Shown here in pieces: positions 10,635 through 20,103 of a stretch of 64,000 bases of DNA; positions within the stretch are counted from its first letter, which is position 1, and every line of letters starts with the position of its first letter. Position numbers and translations under genes: made by a program. The notes under the pieces are model-generated. The model was not told the DNA's origin. It saw nothing but the letters and a program-made list of their open reading frames with translations, and ran no database searches. The stretch comes from Ilyonectria destructans (taxonomy: Eukaryota > Ascomycota > Sordariomycetes > Hypocreales > Nectriaceae), in the NCBI GenBank assembly GCA_020740775.1, contig JAHEWK010000043.1:1-64000 (forward strand). Reading direction: 5' to 3'.

Positions 10635-11639
10635 CTACTTCAGTCTCTTCAACATCTCGTTCCAACTCTTCATAGCCTTAGCAGCATACAATTTTGGGAT
10701 CTCTGGATCGTCGTCAAATAGCTTCTTCGAGAACGTCTCCATACTGATAAATCCTTTATACTTTAGGCCCTTCATAATGGCCTCCACGACAGGCTCGAGG
10801 GGTAAACATCCGTCTTCAGTCGCTTCAAATGCAAACAGACGAGCATTTCTTGACCAGCTCATTCGTGGCAGCTGTTCCTTGGAGTAGAAAGGATGTCCCG
10901 CAATAAGCAGTTGGTTCAATCGCTCGGCATCTCCCAGCTGCACGTAGAATATCTTCTCGACATCCACGTCCTTGACTAGTCTCACCATGGATCTTTGAAG
11001 GTCGATATCGCCAGTAGACATTTTGCATCCGGGTATAGTCGGATCGCCCCAGACGCGGGCTACGATATGATAAGTGTCAAGGCAAAGCCCGAAGTTCGGC
11101 TTATTGACACGCTTCACAACGTCCCAAGCACCCTCCCATGTATCAATAGGTGTCCCCCAAGCAACAGCCTCGTACGCAAATGAGACGACGGGGTCTTGTT
11201 GAAGTCCGATTTCTGCCATTTCAACCAGGTCTTTAACGATCACGTCAATATCTCCAGTTGTGCCTTCTCGCAACCAATTGCTAGGAACTTGGACCATCTG
11301 GACGTCCAACACCTTGGCGAGTTCCATCCATAGTTTCAGTTTGTCGATCTTGGCTTCATGCTCTCTGCGATCCAGTAGGCCTTCATAGAAGCAGAATGGC
11401 TGCAACACGAAGGGTTTGATGCCTTCTTTGTTGCACAGCGACTTGACGTACTTGGCAGCCTCGACTTGGTTGGAGTCCGTCACTCCGCCTTCTAACTTTC
11501 TCGCCTGCACAAGCAAATCTTGCTCAACAATTTCGATGAGCTTGAATCCGTGAATAGAGGCCTGTTTAAGCTTCTCATCGATGGAATGAACATTGGCGTT
11601 GCCCAAGGAGGGCGAAGCAATTGCTGGTAAGAGTGGCAT
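10635..11639 (-). CDS. 3-dehydroshikimate dehydratase (quinate pathway, qa-4/qutC type)
   Basis: Enzymes of this family convert 3-dehydroshikimate to protocatechuate in fungal quinate and shikimate catabolism, in the cytosol. The 334-residue product has the AP-endonuclease-2/xylose-isomerase TIM-barrel pattern and about the family's usual length. Likely metal ligands sit in SFAYEAVAWGTP (Glu, about 180), FGLCLDTYHI (Asp), FYVQLGDAE (Gln/Asp) and FISMETFSKK (Glu, about 300). FCFYEGLLDRREHEAKI and RMSWSRNARLF recall the Neurospora and Aspergillus enzymes. The frame is uninterrupted and starts at the ATG at 11639, just before ALPAIASPSLG-type strand 1. The decayed permease at 7133-8518 suggests a remnant quinate cluster. 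A related sugar isomerase is the main alternative. Confidence 0.85.
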   Translation of the reverse strand: MPLLPAIASPSLGNANVHSIDEKLKQASIHGFKLIEIVEQDLLVQARKLEGGVTDSNQVEAAKYVKSLCNKEGIKPFVLQPFCFYEGLLDRREHEAKIDKLKLWMELAKVLDVQMVQVPSNWLREGTTGDIDVIVKDLVEMAEIGLQQDPVVSFAYEAVAWGTPIDTWEGAWDVVKRVNKPNFGLCLDTYHIVARVWGDPTIPGCKMSTGDIDLQRSMVRLVKDVDVEKIFYVQLGDAERLNQLLIAGHPFYSKEQLPRMSWSRNARLFAFEATEDGCLPLEPVVEAIMKGLKYKGFISMETFSKKLFDDDPEIPKLYAAKAMKSWNEMLKRLK

Positions 11640-13120
11640 GATGAGCTGAATAGAGTCGATTGTTGCCAGCGGAATATGGGCGTGTCGTTACGAAGTTCGT
11701 GCTAGTTCAATTTTGAACGCAATTTTGAGAACGAGAAGAATGTATCACGATGTGGGCCGAGTGTTATTTTGCTATCGTGGATATCTGACTCTAAGAGGAC
11801 GAGATAGAAATTAGCAATCCACATGCGGGCTATATGACCTTTTCACTTCTCTCGTCTCCATAACCATGGCATCTGACATGGTAGGCGCAATGAGCCGTTT
11901 CGTGGTCCATTCCGAGGTTCGTTCCGTGGTCCGTTCCGTGTTCCGCCCCTTTGCTGAGGTAAAATTTTGGGCCGATGCCCGATGGCCACCAGAACCCTGA
12001 ACCCTGAACCCGGAATCCGGAGCCCGGAATCCGGAAAAAATCACTGACGGAGGGCGGGTACACCCACCACTTCTTTCTCGGGATGCGGCCGGGTAAAGCA
12101 TGCACTAGCGTACTTGAAAAGAGAAGAGCTTACGCCGGCATCCGCTAAGCTTCATGTATTAATTTCAGTGTTACGCAAGCGATCAGGGCCAATTGCTCTG
12201 CCGCAATCAAATATCCGGAACTTGACACGAAACCCATTTCCCCAAGGTGGACGTTGTTATACCTTTTAATGCGCGTAGTCACTAGACGGGCTCGTCACGC
12301 CGTTGATTCTACAGCTGGCACAACGGAACCTTCGAGCTGACTTTATTATCGCGTCTCGGTTTTGGGACACCAAGGACTCTTTAACCATCGAAAGATAATG
12401 CCTTTTAAGATGGCCAAGAACATTGATAGGCTGATCATCACTACAGACGTGCTTATGGTCATGGCGTGGGAGACCGTCATCCATTTATATGTGGAAGACC
12501 CTGGAAAAGCTCCAACGATGATAAACAACATGAGACAAACCGTTCAGAAGCTGAGTCTCGATATACCAGGAACCGTATTCCATTATGAGCAAACCAACCT
12601 CATGATTGAGGACCTAGGTTGAATGGTGAGGATGGCCAAGTGTGCTCTCGGAATCCCCTTGACGGACCGTGTAATAGGCCTCACACTCTAAGATGTTATC
12701 AGGTTCTACCTCAATGCTCTGCATACGTCATTCGACCTAGAACATACGATCTCAAGCTCGCAGCACACCACGCAGCGGACGTTTACGCCGGTGTCGCACA
12801 CTTGCGACCCCTGGGCACAGCAACACAGCAGCTCACCGGCTTCATTATCTTGAAAAACAAGCTCATGCTGCAGCTTATGTTGGTTTAACATGACCTTGAC
12901 CGGACTATGTGGTGAGGATGCTACTGTCGGAAAGCTCGCGTGGCACTTCAGATGACTTGATAGTGTGTATCCTCCATCTTCTCCCCGTTGCCCCTATTGT
13001 GATCGCTTGAGTGTATGTCTGTCGACTAAAAGTGGGGGCCTGAGGTAATAGGCGGTCTCGACCCTGGAGGTCACCACGTGACCACCCGATCGGATGCTTT
13101 GTACATGATCCAATCTAACA
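11640..13120. other. Non-coding stretch with simple repeats and one doubtful ORF
   Basis: At 11893-11945 the motif GTTCCGTG recurs several times. At 11994-12037 GAACCCTGAACCC and CCGGAATCCGGAG repeat in tandem. An 86-codon frame at 12362-12622 (MPFKMAKNIDRLIITTDVLM inside it) has no recognised relative and lacks supporting signals. I see no convincing gene. Confidence 0.4.
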
Positions 13121-13335
13121 CTAACACCACAACTGCACTTCTCAGGGGCTGCTCCCTATTGCTGCCACTGTTCGCATATCACCATTAGGTTCGTGCGACT
13201 GGATATGAAACGCGGCCCGTACTTTGGGGTCGTGTATCCGGTTTCAATCCAACTTGTTGCACCGAGGATTCCAATCCTAACGACATAAGTTTAAATAGCT
13301 ATGCCCGAACACATGGCTGTTCAATTTCTTTTGTT

Positions 13336-13399
13336 CTTTAGATAATTCTCATCAATTGACTGGTGCCATCAATGATCCCTGTGGAGCCAATTGTCTGAC
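13336..13399 (-). repeat. LTR-end fragment related to the TGTCAGACAATTGG family
   Basis: Read on the minus strand, TGTCAGACAATTGGCTCCAC through GAGAATTATCT matches the starts of the two solo LTRs at 35071 and 51802 (minus). Similarity fades upstream of the AGATAATTC block, so this is a truncated or strongly diverged copy. It supplies the apparent early ATG (13356) of the downstream frame, which is therefore not the true MULE start. Confidence 0.6.
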
Positions 13400-13439
13400 A
13401 TACTGCCTACCACAACTGCAGTTCCCAGGGGCTTCCGCT

Positions 13440-16254
13440 ATGGCCCAAGCAGCATTTCCTGATGATGTGCTCCCGCCAGAGGGTACATACGACTCACGAG
13501 AGGCTCTACTCGCAGCTATCAATGAATGGGCAGCGCCAAGAGGATACGCATTCATAACTGGGAGATCTTCGCGCTCAACTAGTGGCAGGCAGATTATCAC
13601 ATACGCATGTGATAGATGGTGTCGTCCTCCTAGCGCCTCAAGAGATCGCCAGCGCAAGACTACTACGCGAGGAACCAATTGCCCGTTCTCGATTATAGCG
13701 AAGGAATCCCTAGATAAGACTACTTGGTCCTTAAGGCATCGTCCGGATAGACGATTTTCCTTACACAACCACGACCCAAGCTGGCACAAATCGGCTCATC
13801 CAGTCCATCGGCAGCTCTCTGATGCGGATAAATCAACAATCAGCAGCCTTACGAATGCCGGGGTAGCGCCAAAGGATATCAGGACTTATATCCGTCAGAA
13901 CTCGAACACCATTGCAACCCAGCAAGATATCTATAATCGTATTGCAGATAGCAAACGAGAGCTCTGCGAGGGCCAGAGTACTGTACACGCCTTTGCCAAC
14001 CAACTGGATAAGGAAGGGTTCTGGAACCGGATGCAGCTTGATTCAGATGACCGAATTACAGCAGTATTATTCGCCCATCCAGAGTCATTGGCATACCTCA
14101 AGGCTTATCCAGACCTTCTTTTACTGGACTGCACATACAAGACGAACAAATATGGTGTCAGACAGCCTGATAGGACCGGATCCGTGCCGTAACCTCATTT
14201 CCGGCTTTCCTAGACAACGCGACCTTCCTTTCTTCCTCAGACCACATCGCAGGCCCTGTGACCACGATCCCGGTCCCCGGGACCCACAGGGCCCCGGCCC
14301 CTGTGCGGCGGCGACGGAATGCCGCCTCCGGCAGCAGCCGTCTTCATCATGTATAAAAGACGGGCCCTAGGCCCGTCCCTTAGCTAGAAATCAAGATCAT
14401 CCATCGTCATCAAGCTGTTCCCACCAATCCATCCTTTGTCTGATATATGGGATGCCACTCCTTGATATGATTGGCGTTGATGCCTGCCAGCGATCCTTCT
14501 GTATCGCCTTTGCATTCCTTAGTGGCGAGACTGAGCAGGACTACCTATGGGCCTTGGACCGGTTCAGGTCCCTGTACGAACTCTGCAATACAAGGTTTCC
14601 GTCTGTTATCCTAACAGACCGCGATAAGGCTTGTATGAACGCCGCAGAGATCTGCTTTCCATCTTCAGTCTCGCTGCTATGCCTATGGCATGCGAACAAG
14701 GCAGTCCTCCGCTATTGCCAGCCAACATTCGTACGCCACCAACGAGGGTCAGAGGCCTACCAACAAGGTCTAAGCGATTGAAATGAGTTTTTCAATTACT
14801 GGCATTCAATTATGAAGTCACCAGATGAAGAGGCCTTTAATCAGCGCGTACAAGAGCTTGAAAAGCGCTACCTACCGCAATACCTTAAAGAGGTTGGGTA
14901 TATTAAGGCCAATTGGCTCGATCCGTACAAGGAAAAGCTTGTCAAGGCCTGGGTTGATCAGCACCCTCACTTTGGTAATGTAGTTACCTCACGGGTTGAG
15001 GGTATCCATGGGCTACTTAAGAGCCATCTCAAGAAATCTACACTAGATCTCTTCGAGGCTTGGAGGGCTATGAAGCATGCCCTGCTTAATCAATTAGCCG
15101 AGCTACAATCCAACCAAGCCAGCCAGCAAATGCGGATACCAATTGAGCTCTCTGGATCACTATATAGTGTTATACGTGGCTGGATATCTCATGAGGCTTT
15201 ACGGAAGGTTGAGGAACAACGGAAGCGGCTCTTACAAGGAGACCTGCCTAGCTGCACTGGCTCTTTTACTCGATCTCAAGGGCTCCCTTGCGCTCATACT
15301 CTCAAGGCTCTACAATAACAAGATCAAACCTTTCGCCTAGAGCATTTTCACACGCATTGGCACCTCAACCGTCCTGGTGTTCATCAGTTGCTACTAGAGC
15401 CTCGTTATCGACCTGATCGGATAGCTGCTGGCTCAACTAGACCGCAATCAAGCACTCAGAGAGAGCCAAGTGCATTCGAGGCAGTTGAGGCAGCAGCACA
15501 GCCAAAGGCACAACCTAAATGCAGCAGATGCCACGCATTAGGTCATAGAATGACTTCAAAGGCATGCCCTCAGCGGTACGAGGAGCTTTTGCAGTCATCA
15601 GCATTATCAGCGCAGGTGGGGGCAATGCCAGCGGCATTATCGTCAGCATTATCAGGACATGCACGACCAGCGCCGGCGGTATCATCATCAGCATCATCGG
15701 TGCAGGCAGGGGCAGCGCTAGCAGCATCGTCGTCAGGATCATCCGGGCAGGCAGGGGCAGGCAGGGATAGTGATAGCTGCATCATCGTCGACATCGGCGG
15801 CACAGGTAGGGAAGTGCCGGCAGCATCGTCATCAGGGCAGGCAGGGGCAGCGCCGGCGCTGAGATATGATGACTCGCAGGTAATCTATCAGAGATATGTT
15901 ACTGCTAGAGATGATTGGTACAAGGCGCAGCCTCGTGGCAGCCTCAAAACTAACCAGCAGTATCGGAAGGCCCTGGGTCTGCCTCTGCGGTACGATAAAG
16001 CAAGCTACCAGTGGTGTCTTGACTGGAAGCAGATGGGCAAGCGCTGTACGACGCCAACTGGGTCTAGAGATTGGACTAAAGAGGAGATGATAGCCTACCT
16101 AGATTGGACCAAGGCAGAAGATGACCGGGTCGAGGCTCAGATAGCTGGGGAGGTGGAAAGCAACCTTTTGTCTAGTAGAAGAGGTATGCGTGAGATCTGG
16201 GAGGCGGCCGCGGCAGATGGTGAGGCGCAGCAGGCTTTCTATTCAGGTAGATAA
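13440..16254 (+). pseudogene. MULE transposase, split by a solo LTR and two stops
   Basis: A FAR1/WRKY-GCM1-like DNA-binding region (about residues 15-80, DSREALLAAINEWAAPRGY) comes first. The MULE DDE core follows (LLLLDCTYKTNKYG, then PLLDMIGVDACQRSFCIAFA, VILTDRDKACMNA, CLWHANKAVL). A SWIM-like CxH zinc motif (GLPCAHTLKALQ) and a C-terminal zinc knuckle (CSRCHALGHRMTSKAC) lie downstream. The coding sequence breaks at 14155, where an LTR entered within KYG-M, at a TGA near 14779-14781 and at a TAA near 15316-15318. Apart from these breaks the reading is consistent. The start at 13440 (MAQAAFPDDV) is preferred because upstream codons come from an LTR fragment. Confidence 0.85.
14156..14445. 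mobile_element. Solo LTR inserted in the MULE transposase
   Basis: The insert is 290 bp, begins TGTCAGACAGCC and ends TTGTCTGATA, and is flanked by TATGG at 14151-14155 and 14446-14450. Removing the insert and one TATGG restores the MULE frame as TNKYG-MPLLD. A TATA-like GTATAAAAG lies at about 14350. The 3' end is TA rather than the usual CA. The first eight bases match the other TGTCAGAC LTR family in this window. Confidence 0.9.
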
Positions 16255-16623
16255 CTAAGAATTCATCGCCGTTCCGGATCATAGGATTTGAACGTTGCTT
16301 AAGAACTGCAGTTGTGGTGTTAGGGCCCAGTTGAGGGCTGACATAACCGCACGCCTACGCGTGCAGGAGTGGAGGCGCGCCTAGGCGTGTGCCTATGGGG
16401 CCCCATTACTTTAGCGGTAAAAGGTAGTTAATCTATAAGTCCAAGTCTAAAGTGCCTGTCTATCCTGTGTCGCTAAACGCCAAAGCAGTTGTCATCATTC
16501 CCATGTCCTTCTCTTCCTCATCCATTAAACCTCCTCACTCTCTCTGCTCTTTTGTAGTCTCAACTTGTTGCGAAGACGCTGCAGAATTGATAACAGTCCG
16601 ACTGTCGCTGCCATCAGCTTGGC

Positions 16624-18015
16624 TCACACCAAGTCGGTTTGCCTCGAGGTCATAGTTGTCCGTACGGTTGTTGGCACCCTGCTAGAAGCCTGGGATGAGA
16701 TCGTCTCAAGCACGAACTCTTGACTCTGCTCAGTGTTGTAGCGGTCAAACTTGTCGTTGCTGGCTGCGGCCTCGCGCTCGGCTTCGGCCATCAAGCACCT
16801 CCTTCGGACTGACCAAGCGCTGGTAACGTGGCCAACGAGCCACCAAGCGAAAATGATAGGTAGTGTGGTTTCTAGTTGCGCTCGACAGCCATTGGACCAG
16901 ATACCGACCAACAGGAGCCAGACATTGTGCGCGGGCAAGGCCCATCCCCAGTGGTAGAAGCCAGGGGTGAGATCGAAGGGGTAGACGGTCGTGGCGATGT
17001 TGAGGATGATCCATGTCAGCAGGAAGTAGGCGAAGAACTGCATGGGAATAATGCTGCCGATGATGGTATCCACGACTATGTAGTTGATGTCCATGTAGAA
17101 CCAGATAAGCATCCAAGTCTCGAAGAACTGACCGGCCGATACGCCCCAGCTCTCACGGAAGGCCCAGATGTAGCCAGCCATACACAAAGACGAGGCGGAG
17201 CTGTAGAGCTTACTGGTGAAGAGTCGGAAGATGTAGACGTCGCGCTTGGACTGGGTGTCCAACACCTTGGCTGCCGCTGTAATGTCGTTCATACCCATGA
17301 TGAAGAAGAACTGCATTAGGATTGGCATGATCATGGAAACGGTATTTAGGAGAACTCGGGCTCCCTGTTCGGTGGGCATAATGCCTTGGGCGGTCGCGTC
17401 GATCGGGTTGAGGATGGTTGCAGCGGAGGCTGGGTTCGTCATGTTGACTGACGCCATGGCATCTCGAGACACGAAGGGAAAGACCTTGGAGGTGACGCTG
17501 ACAAGAGTCTGCAGGCTGCCTCGAAGCGAGGCGACAACGGCAGGATAGTAAACTCCATTGTAGACATAGGTCATAGCGTCGCTGGCATCGTATGCCGTGG
17601 TGTTGTCGCCTTCGATGGTGGATAAGAGTCGATCAGATGCCCCAGGGCTGGTGTAGACAGCGCCCCAGTAGCCGTGCTTGCAGACAGCCTCGCGAATTGA
17701 TTCTGGGGTTGGGTAATCTTTCGACGATCCAAACTCGACAGTCGGAAACTCATTCGACTTCAAGTTGCTGTAGGCTCCTGCTAGGGCACGGCCAACATCG
17801 CCTCCGTCGTAGTCGATGGCTAGGATTTTGAGGTTATGCATGCGAGAGCCCGACTTGAACAGAGCGCCGTAGAGATATGACATATTGCCAAGGAAGAGGA
17901 TTTGCAGCAAGAAGCCGCTCATGATCAAGGGGATGATGTAGAGCTTCCATTTTCCGGCCCAAAGGGAAGACGAGGCAGGATGTCGATTCGGTGATCGGGG
18001 AGGAAAGAGTATCAT
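16624..18015 (-). CDS. SNG1-like integral membrane protein (DUF3533 family)
   Basis: The 463-residue product resembles the fungal SNG1 family, named for nitrosoguanidine resistance in yeast and located in the plasma membrane; the transport substrate is not known. One membrane segment near residues 28-50 (LYIIPLIMSGFLLQILFLGN) is followed by a long external domain. It contains NLKILAIDYDGGDVGRALAGA, YWGAVYTSPGASDRLL and NGVYYPAVV. A cluster of about five helices (ILMQFFFIMGMND, MLIWFYMDINYIVVD, MQFFAYFLLTWIILN, WLLLVGIW) ends in a hydrophilic, Ser/Thr-rich tail. The length fits the family and no intron is needed. The ATG at 18015 is the only good start before the first membrane helix. Confidence 0.85.
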   Translation of the reverse strand: MILFPPRSPNRHPASSSLWAGKWKLYIIPLIMSGFLLQILFLGNMSYLYGALFKSGSRMHNLKILAIDYDGGDVGRALAGAYSNLKSNEFPTVEFGSSKDYPTPESIREAVCKHGYWGAVYTSPGASDRLLSTIEGDNTTAYDASDAMTYVYNGVYYPAVVASLRGSLQTLVSVTSKVFPFVSRDAMASVNMTNPASAATILNPIDATAQGIMPTEQGARVLLNTVSMIMPILMQFFFIMGMNDITAAAKVLDTQSKRDVYIFRLFTSKLYSSASSLCMAGYIWAFRESWGVSAGQFFETWMLIWFYMDINYIVVDTIIGSIIPMQFFAYFLLTWIILNIATTVYPFDLTPGFYHWGWALPAHNVWLLLVGIWSNGCRAQLETTLPIIFAWWLVGHVTSAWSVRRRCLMAEAEREAAASNDKFDRYNTEQSQEFVLETISSQASSRVPTTVRTTMTSRQTDLV

Positions 18016-18777
18016 TTTTAGTTTGTGTTAGTGAGTTGGGTTGGCAATATTAATTGTCAAGGAAAGGTTCGTTGAGGATTTGGTTCCAGTCAATCACCAG
18101 ATGCGGAAGCCAGCCGATATTATTTATATAGAATCACGGACCTCTCGCGACGGAAACTCGGCCTTCGCCTCTCGGGTTGACAAAGGCAGCCGCCGGGCCG
18201 CTCCTGTATTAGTCGCAAATCTCAGTACGATCATGACAAAGAGCCTGTCGGACCCGGAAGCCTGGGTCACTTCCGTGGGCAGATCCCGGTTCTACTTTAA
18301 GCAAGAGACCGACTAAGTTAACGAATGAGACGCATGAAACCGGTGACTAAGCGGAAGTTCGCTCCAAGGTTGCACAACAATCCTTGCGTAGCATGATTGG
18401 AGTAACTCCATTGCGTCATAGAGAGCCAAATCTGTTAGGGTCGTGTTGCACAGACCAATCAACTACGGGTTTTGTACTTAGTCAGCGGAAATACTGAGAC
18501 AACTGCCACCGGTGTCGCTCGTCTTAAATCCGAATGCCGAAAACTCCAGGGTAAGATCATCGGTTTGTTGCAGACCAAGTTTACGTGAGGGACCCACGAG
18601 AACATCAAGCCCGAAGCCGGACTAGCAGATGGAGCCTGTTAGGGCTGTCGGGAATGCCGCTACTGTATTTAGCTGTGCGGATACCGCTAGCCACTGCTGA
18701 ATAGACACTCTTTACACTCTTTACACTCTTTTAGGCGAAAGGATAGGTTGGGGCTGCCGTGAGCGTGGCATCGTGAG
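18016..18777. other. Intergenic stretch upstream of the SNG1-like gene and LINE
   Basis: No gene is recognisable. TTTACACTC is repeated three times at about 18710-18732, just before the LINE ORF1, and probably belongs to the LINE 5' leader. The divergent arrangement means promoters for both the minus-strand SNG1-like gene and the plus-strand LINE may lie here. Confidence 0.4.
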
Positions 18778-20103
18778 ATGGACGCGGCCCGCAGCGATTC
18801 ATCGCTAATCCAGGAGATGCTCCAGACGACGCTACAGACGATGCTCCAGGAAACGTCGAGCCATCTCATGAGCAAGCAGAAACAAATGCTGGAGAGGCTC
18901 TGGGATGCCTTGATGGAGAACCACCAAAAAGCGACAAAGGTGATGAGCGATCAGGTGGAGATGATCCGACAACTCCAGAAGGAGATTCGCACAACCAGAG
19001 CCGAGGCAGCCGAGGCAGCCGAGGAGCGGAAGAGGACAGAAGAGCTTAGGCGTATGCACGAACAAACGGCCGATCAGCTCAGGGCCATGCGAGAACAGGG
19101 AGCGGAAGATCACAAGCAGATAACCGAGCAGATAACTGAGCAGATGAACGAGCAGCTTGGGCAGGTACGGAAGGAAGCGGCGGAAGAAATGAGACAGCTA
19201 CGAGAACAGCTGGACCTGATGGCCAGAAGCATCACAGCCAACAGTGCCCAGACAAACCCACAGCCATCGTATGCAGACGTAGCCCGCACCCCACCGATGA
19301 GCCAGCCCAGCAATGTTCGAACTCTATCTTCTCTGCGAACAACGCCATCCGCGTTTACCGATACTCTCTTCTGCACCATCGACACATCGCGCGTCAACGA
19401 GGAGGAGAAGGGCAAAGCACAAGTGGGAGGAGTCCGACAGGCCATCGAGGAAGAGATGAGGAAGAAAGAGGGCCGACAAGACTGGAGATGTGCAGCCGTG
19501 GTAAGAGACGTAAAGAACGTAGACCGTATTAAGGTGATCTGCCGAGATGAATCGGAGATGCAGCTCGTTAGAGAGGCGGCAGAGAAAACAGCAGTCAAGG
19601 GCGCAAGAGTCCTGAGGGACCAACTGTATCCGGTCAAAGTTGACGGTGCGAACAGGACAGTGGTACTGGACTCAGCTGGCAACGTGCTGCCAGGCGCGGC
19701 GGAGGCGCTGGGAAAGGAGAACGGCGTGACGATTGCCAAGATGCACTGGCTCAGCGACAAGGAGAATGGGAAATCCTACGGCTCGATTGTAATCTACGTC
19801 ACGAAGGCAAGCGATGCGCAACGCTTACTAGAAGAGAGATACTTTCACCTCGCTGGGGAGTCGGCCAGCACCAACGTTTTCGAGCGACGCCAAGGCCCGG
19901 TCCAATGCTACAACTGTTGGGAGCTTGGTCACAAGGCCTTCACCTGCAACAGGCCCCAGCGATGTGGCAAATGTGCAGAGACGGAACACCGGCACACACA
20001 GTGCCAGGCGATCGAGCCGAAGTGCGCTCTCTGCGGAGGGCCACACGAATCGCTCAGTCGCAACTGCCGAGTGCGACAAATGCATGGCAACAATGTGTAC
20101 TAA
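18778..20103 (+). CDS. LINE ORF1 (Gag-like nucleic-acid-binding protein)
   Basis: This protein should coat LINE RNA. A long heptad-rich, charged stretch (about residues 10-140, many Q, E, R) predicts a coiled coil. A globular region follows, and three CCHC-type zinc knuckles close the protein (CYNCWELGHKAFTC, CGKCAETEHRHTQC, CALCGGPHESLSRNC). The 441-codon frame is open. Its stop at 20101-20103 overlaps the presumed ORF2 start (ATG 20084 or 20093) in another frame, a normal LINE arrangement that implies reinitiation or coupling for ORF2. Confidence 0.85.
   Translation: MDAARSDSSLIQEMLQTTLQTMLQETSSHLMSKQKQMLERLWDALMENHQKATKVMSDQVEMIRQLQKEIRTTRAEAAEAAEERKRTEELRRMHEQTADQLRAMREQGAEDHKQITEQITEQMNEQLGQVRKEAAEEMRQLREQLDLMARSITANSAQTNPQPSYADVARTPPMSQPSNVRTLSSLRTTPSAFTDTLFCTIDTSRVNEEEKGKAQVGGVRQAIEEEMRKKEGRQDWRCAAVVRDVKNVDRIKVICRDESEMQLVREAAEKTAVKGARVLRDQLYPVKVDGANRTVVLDSAGNVLPGAAEALGKENGVTIAKMHWLSDKENGKSYGSIVIYVTKASDAQRLLEERYFHLAGESASTNVFERRQGPVQCYNCWELGHKAFTCNRPQRCGKCAETEHRHTQCQAIEPKCALCGGPHESLSRNCRVRQMHGNNVY

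Larger units (their letters stand above)
13121..16323 (+). mobile_element. MULE-type DNA transposon, decayed
   Basis: The element carries a Mutator-like transposase (13440-16254). CTAACACCACAACTGCACTT at 13121-13140 is matched in reverse at 16304-16323 with one mismatch, and may be the inner part of the terminal repeats. A further copy of CCACAACTGCAGTTC lies at 13410-13424. I could not find the expected 9-bp duplication outside these points, so the true ends may lie further out. A solo LTR (14156-14445) and an LTR fragment (13336-13399) are inserted in it. Confidence 0.6.

Noticed and set aside
11994..12037. GAACCCTGAACCCTGAACCC as degenerate telomeric repeat
   Set aside because: The unit is CCCTGAA rather than CCCTAA, is very short and soon changes to CCGGAAT repeats.
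12362..12622. An 86-codon plus-strand hypothetical gene
   Set aside because: No domain, no homologue recalled and no supporting signals; minus-strand frames cover the same bases.
13356..13439. Early ATG of the MULE frame
   Set aside because: The sequence belongs to an LTR fragment shared with 35071 and 51802.
15515..15803. Minus- and plus-strand frames rich in Ala, Met and Ile
   Set aside because: They are shadows of the Ser/Ala-rich linker of the MULE transposase.
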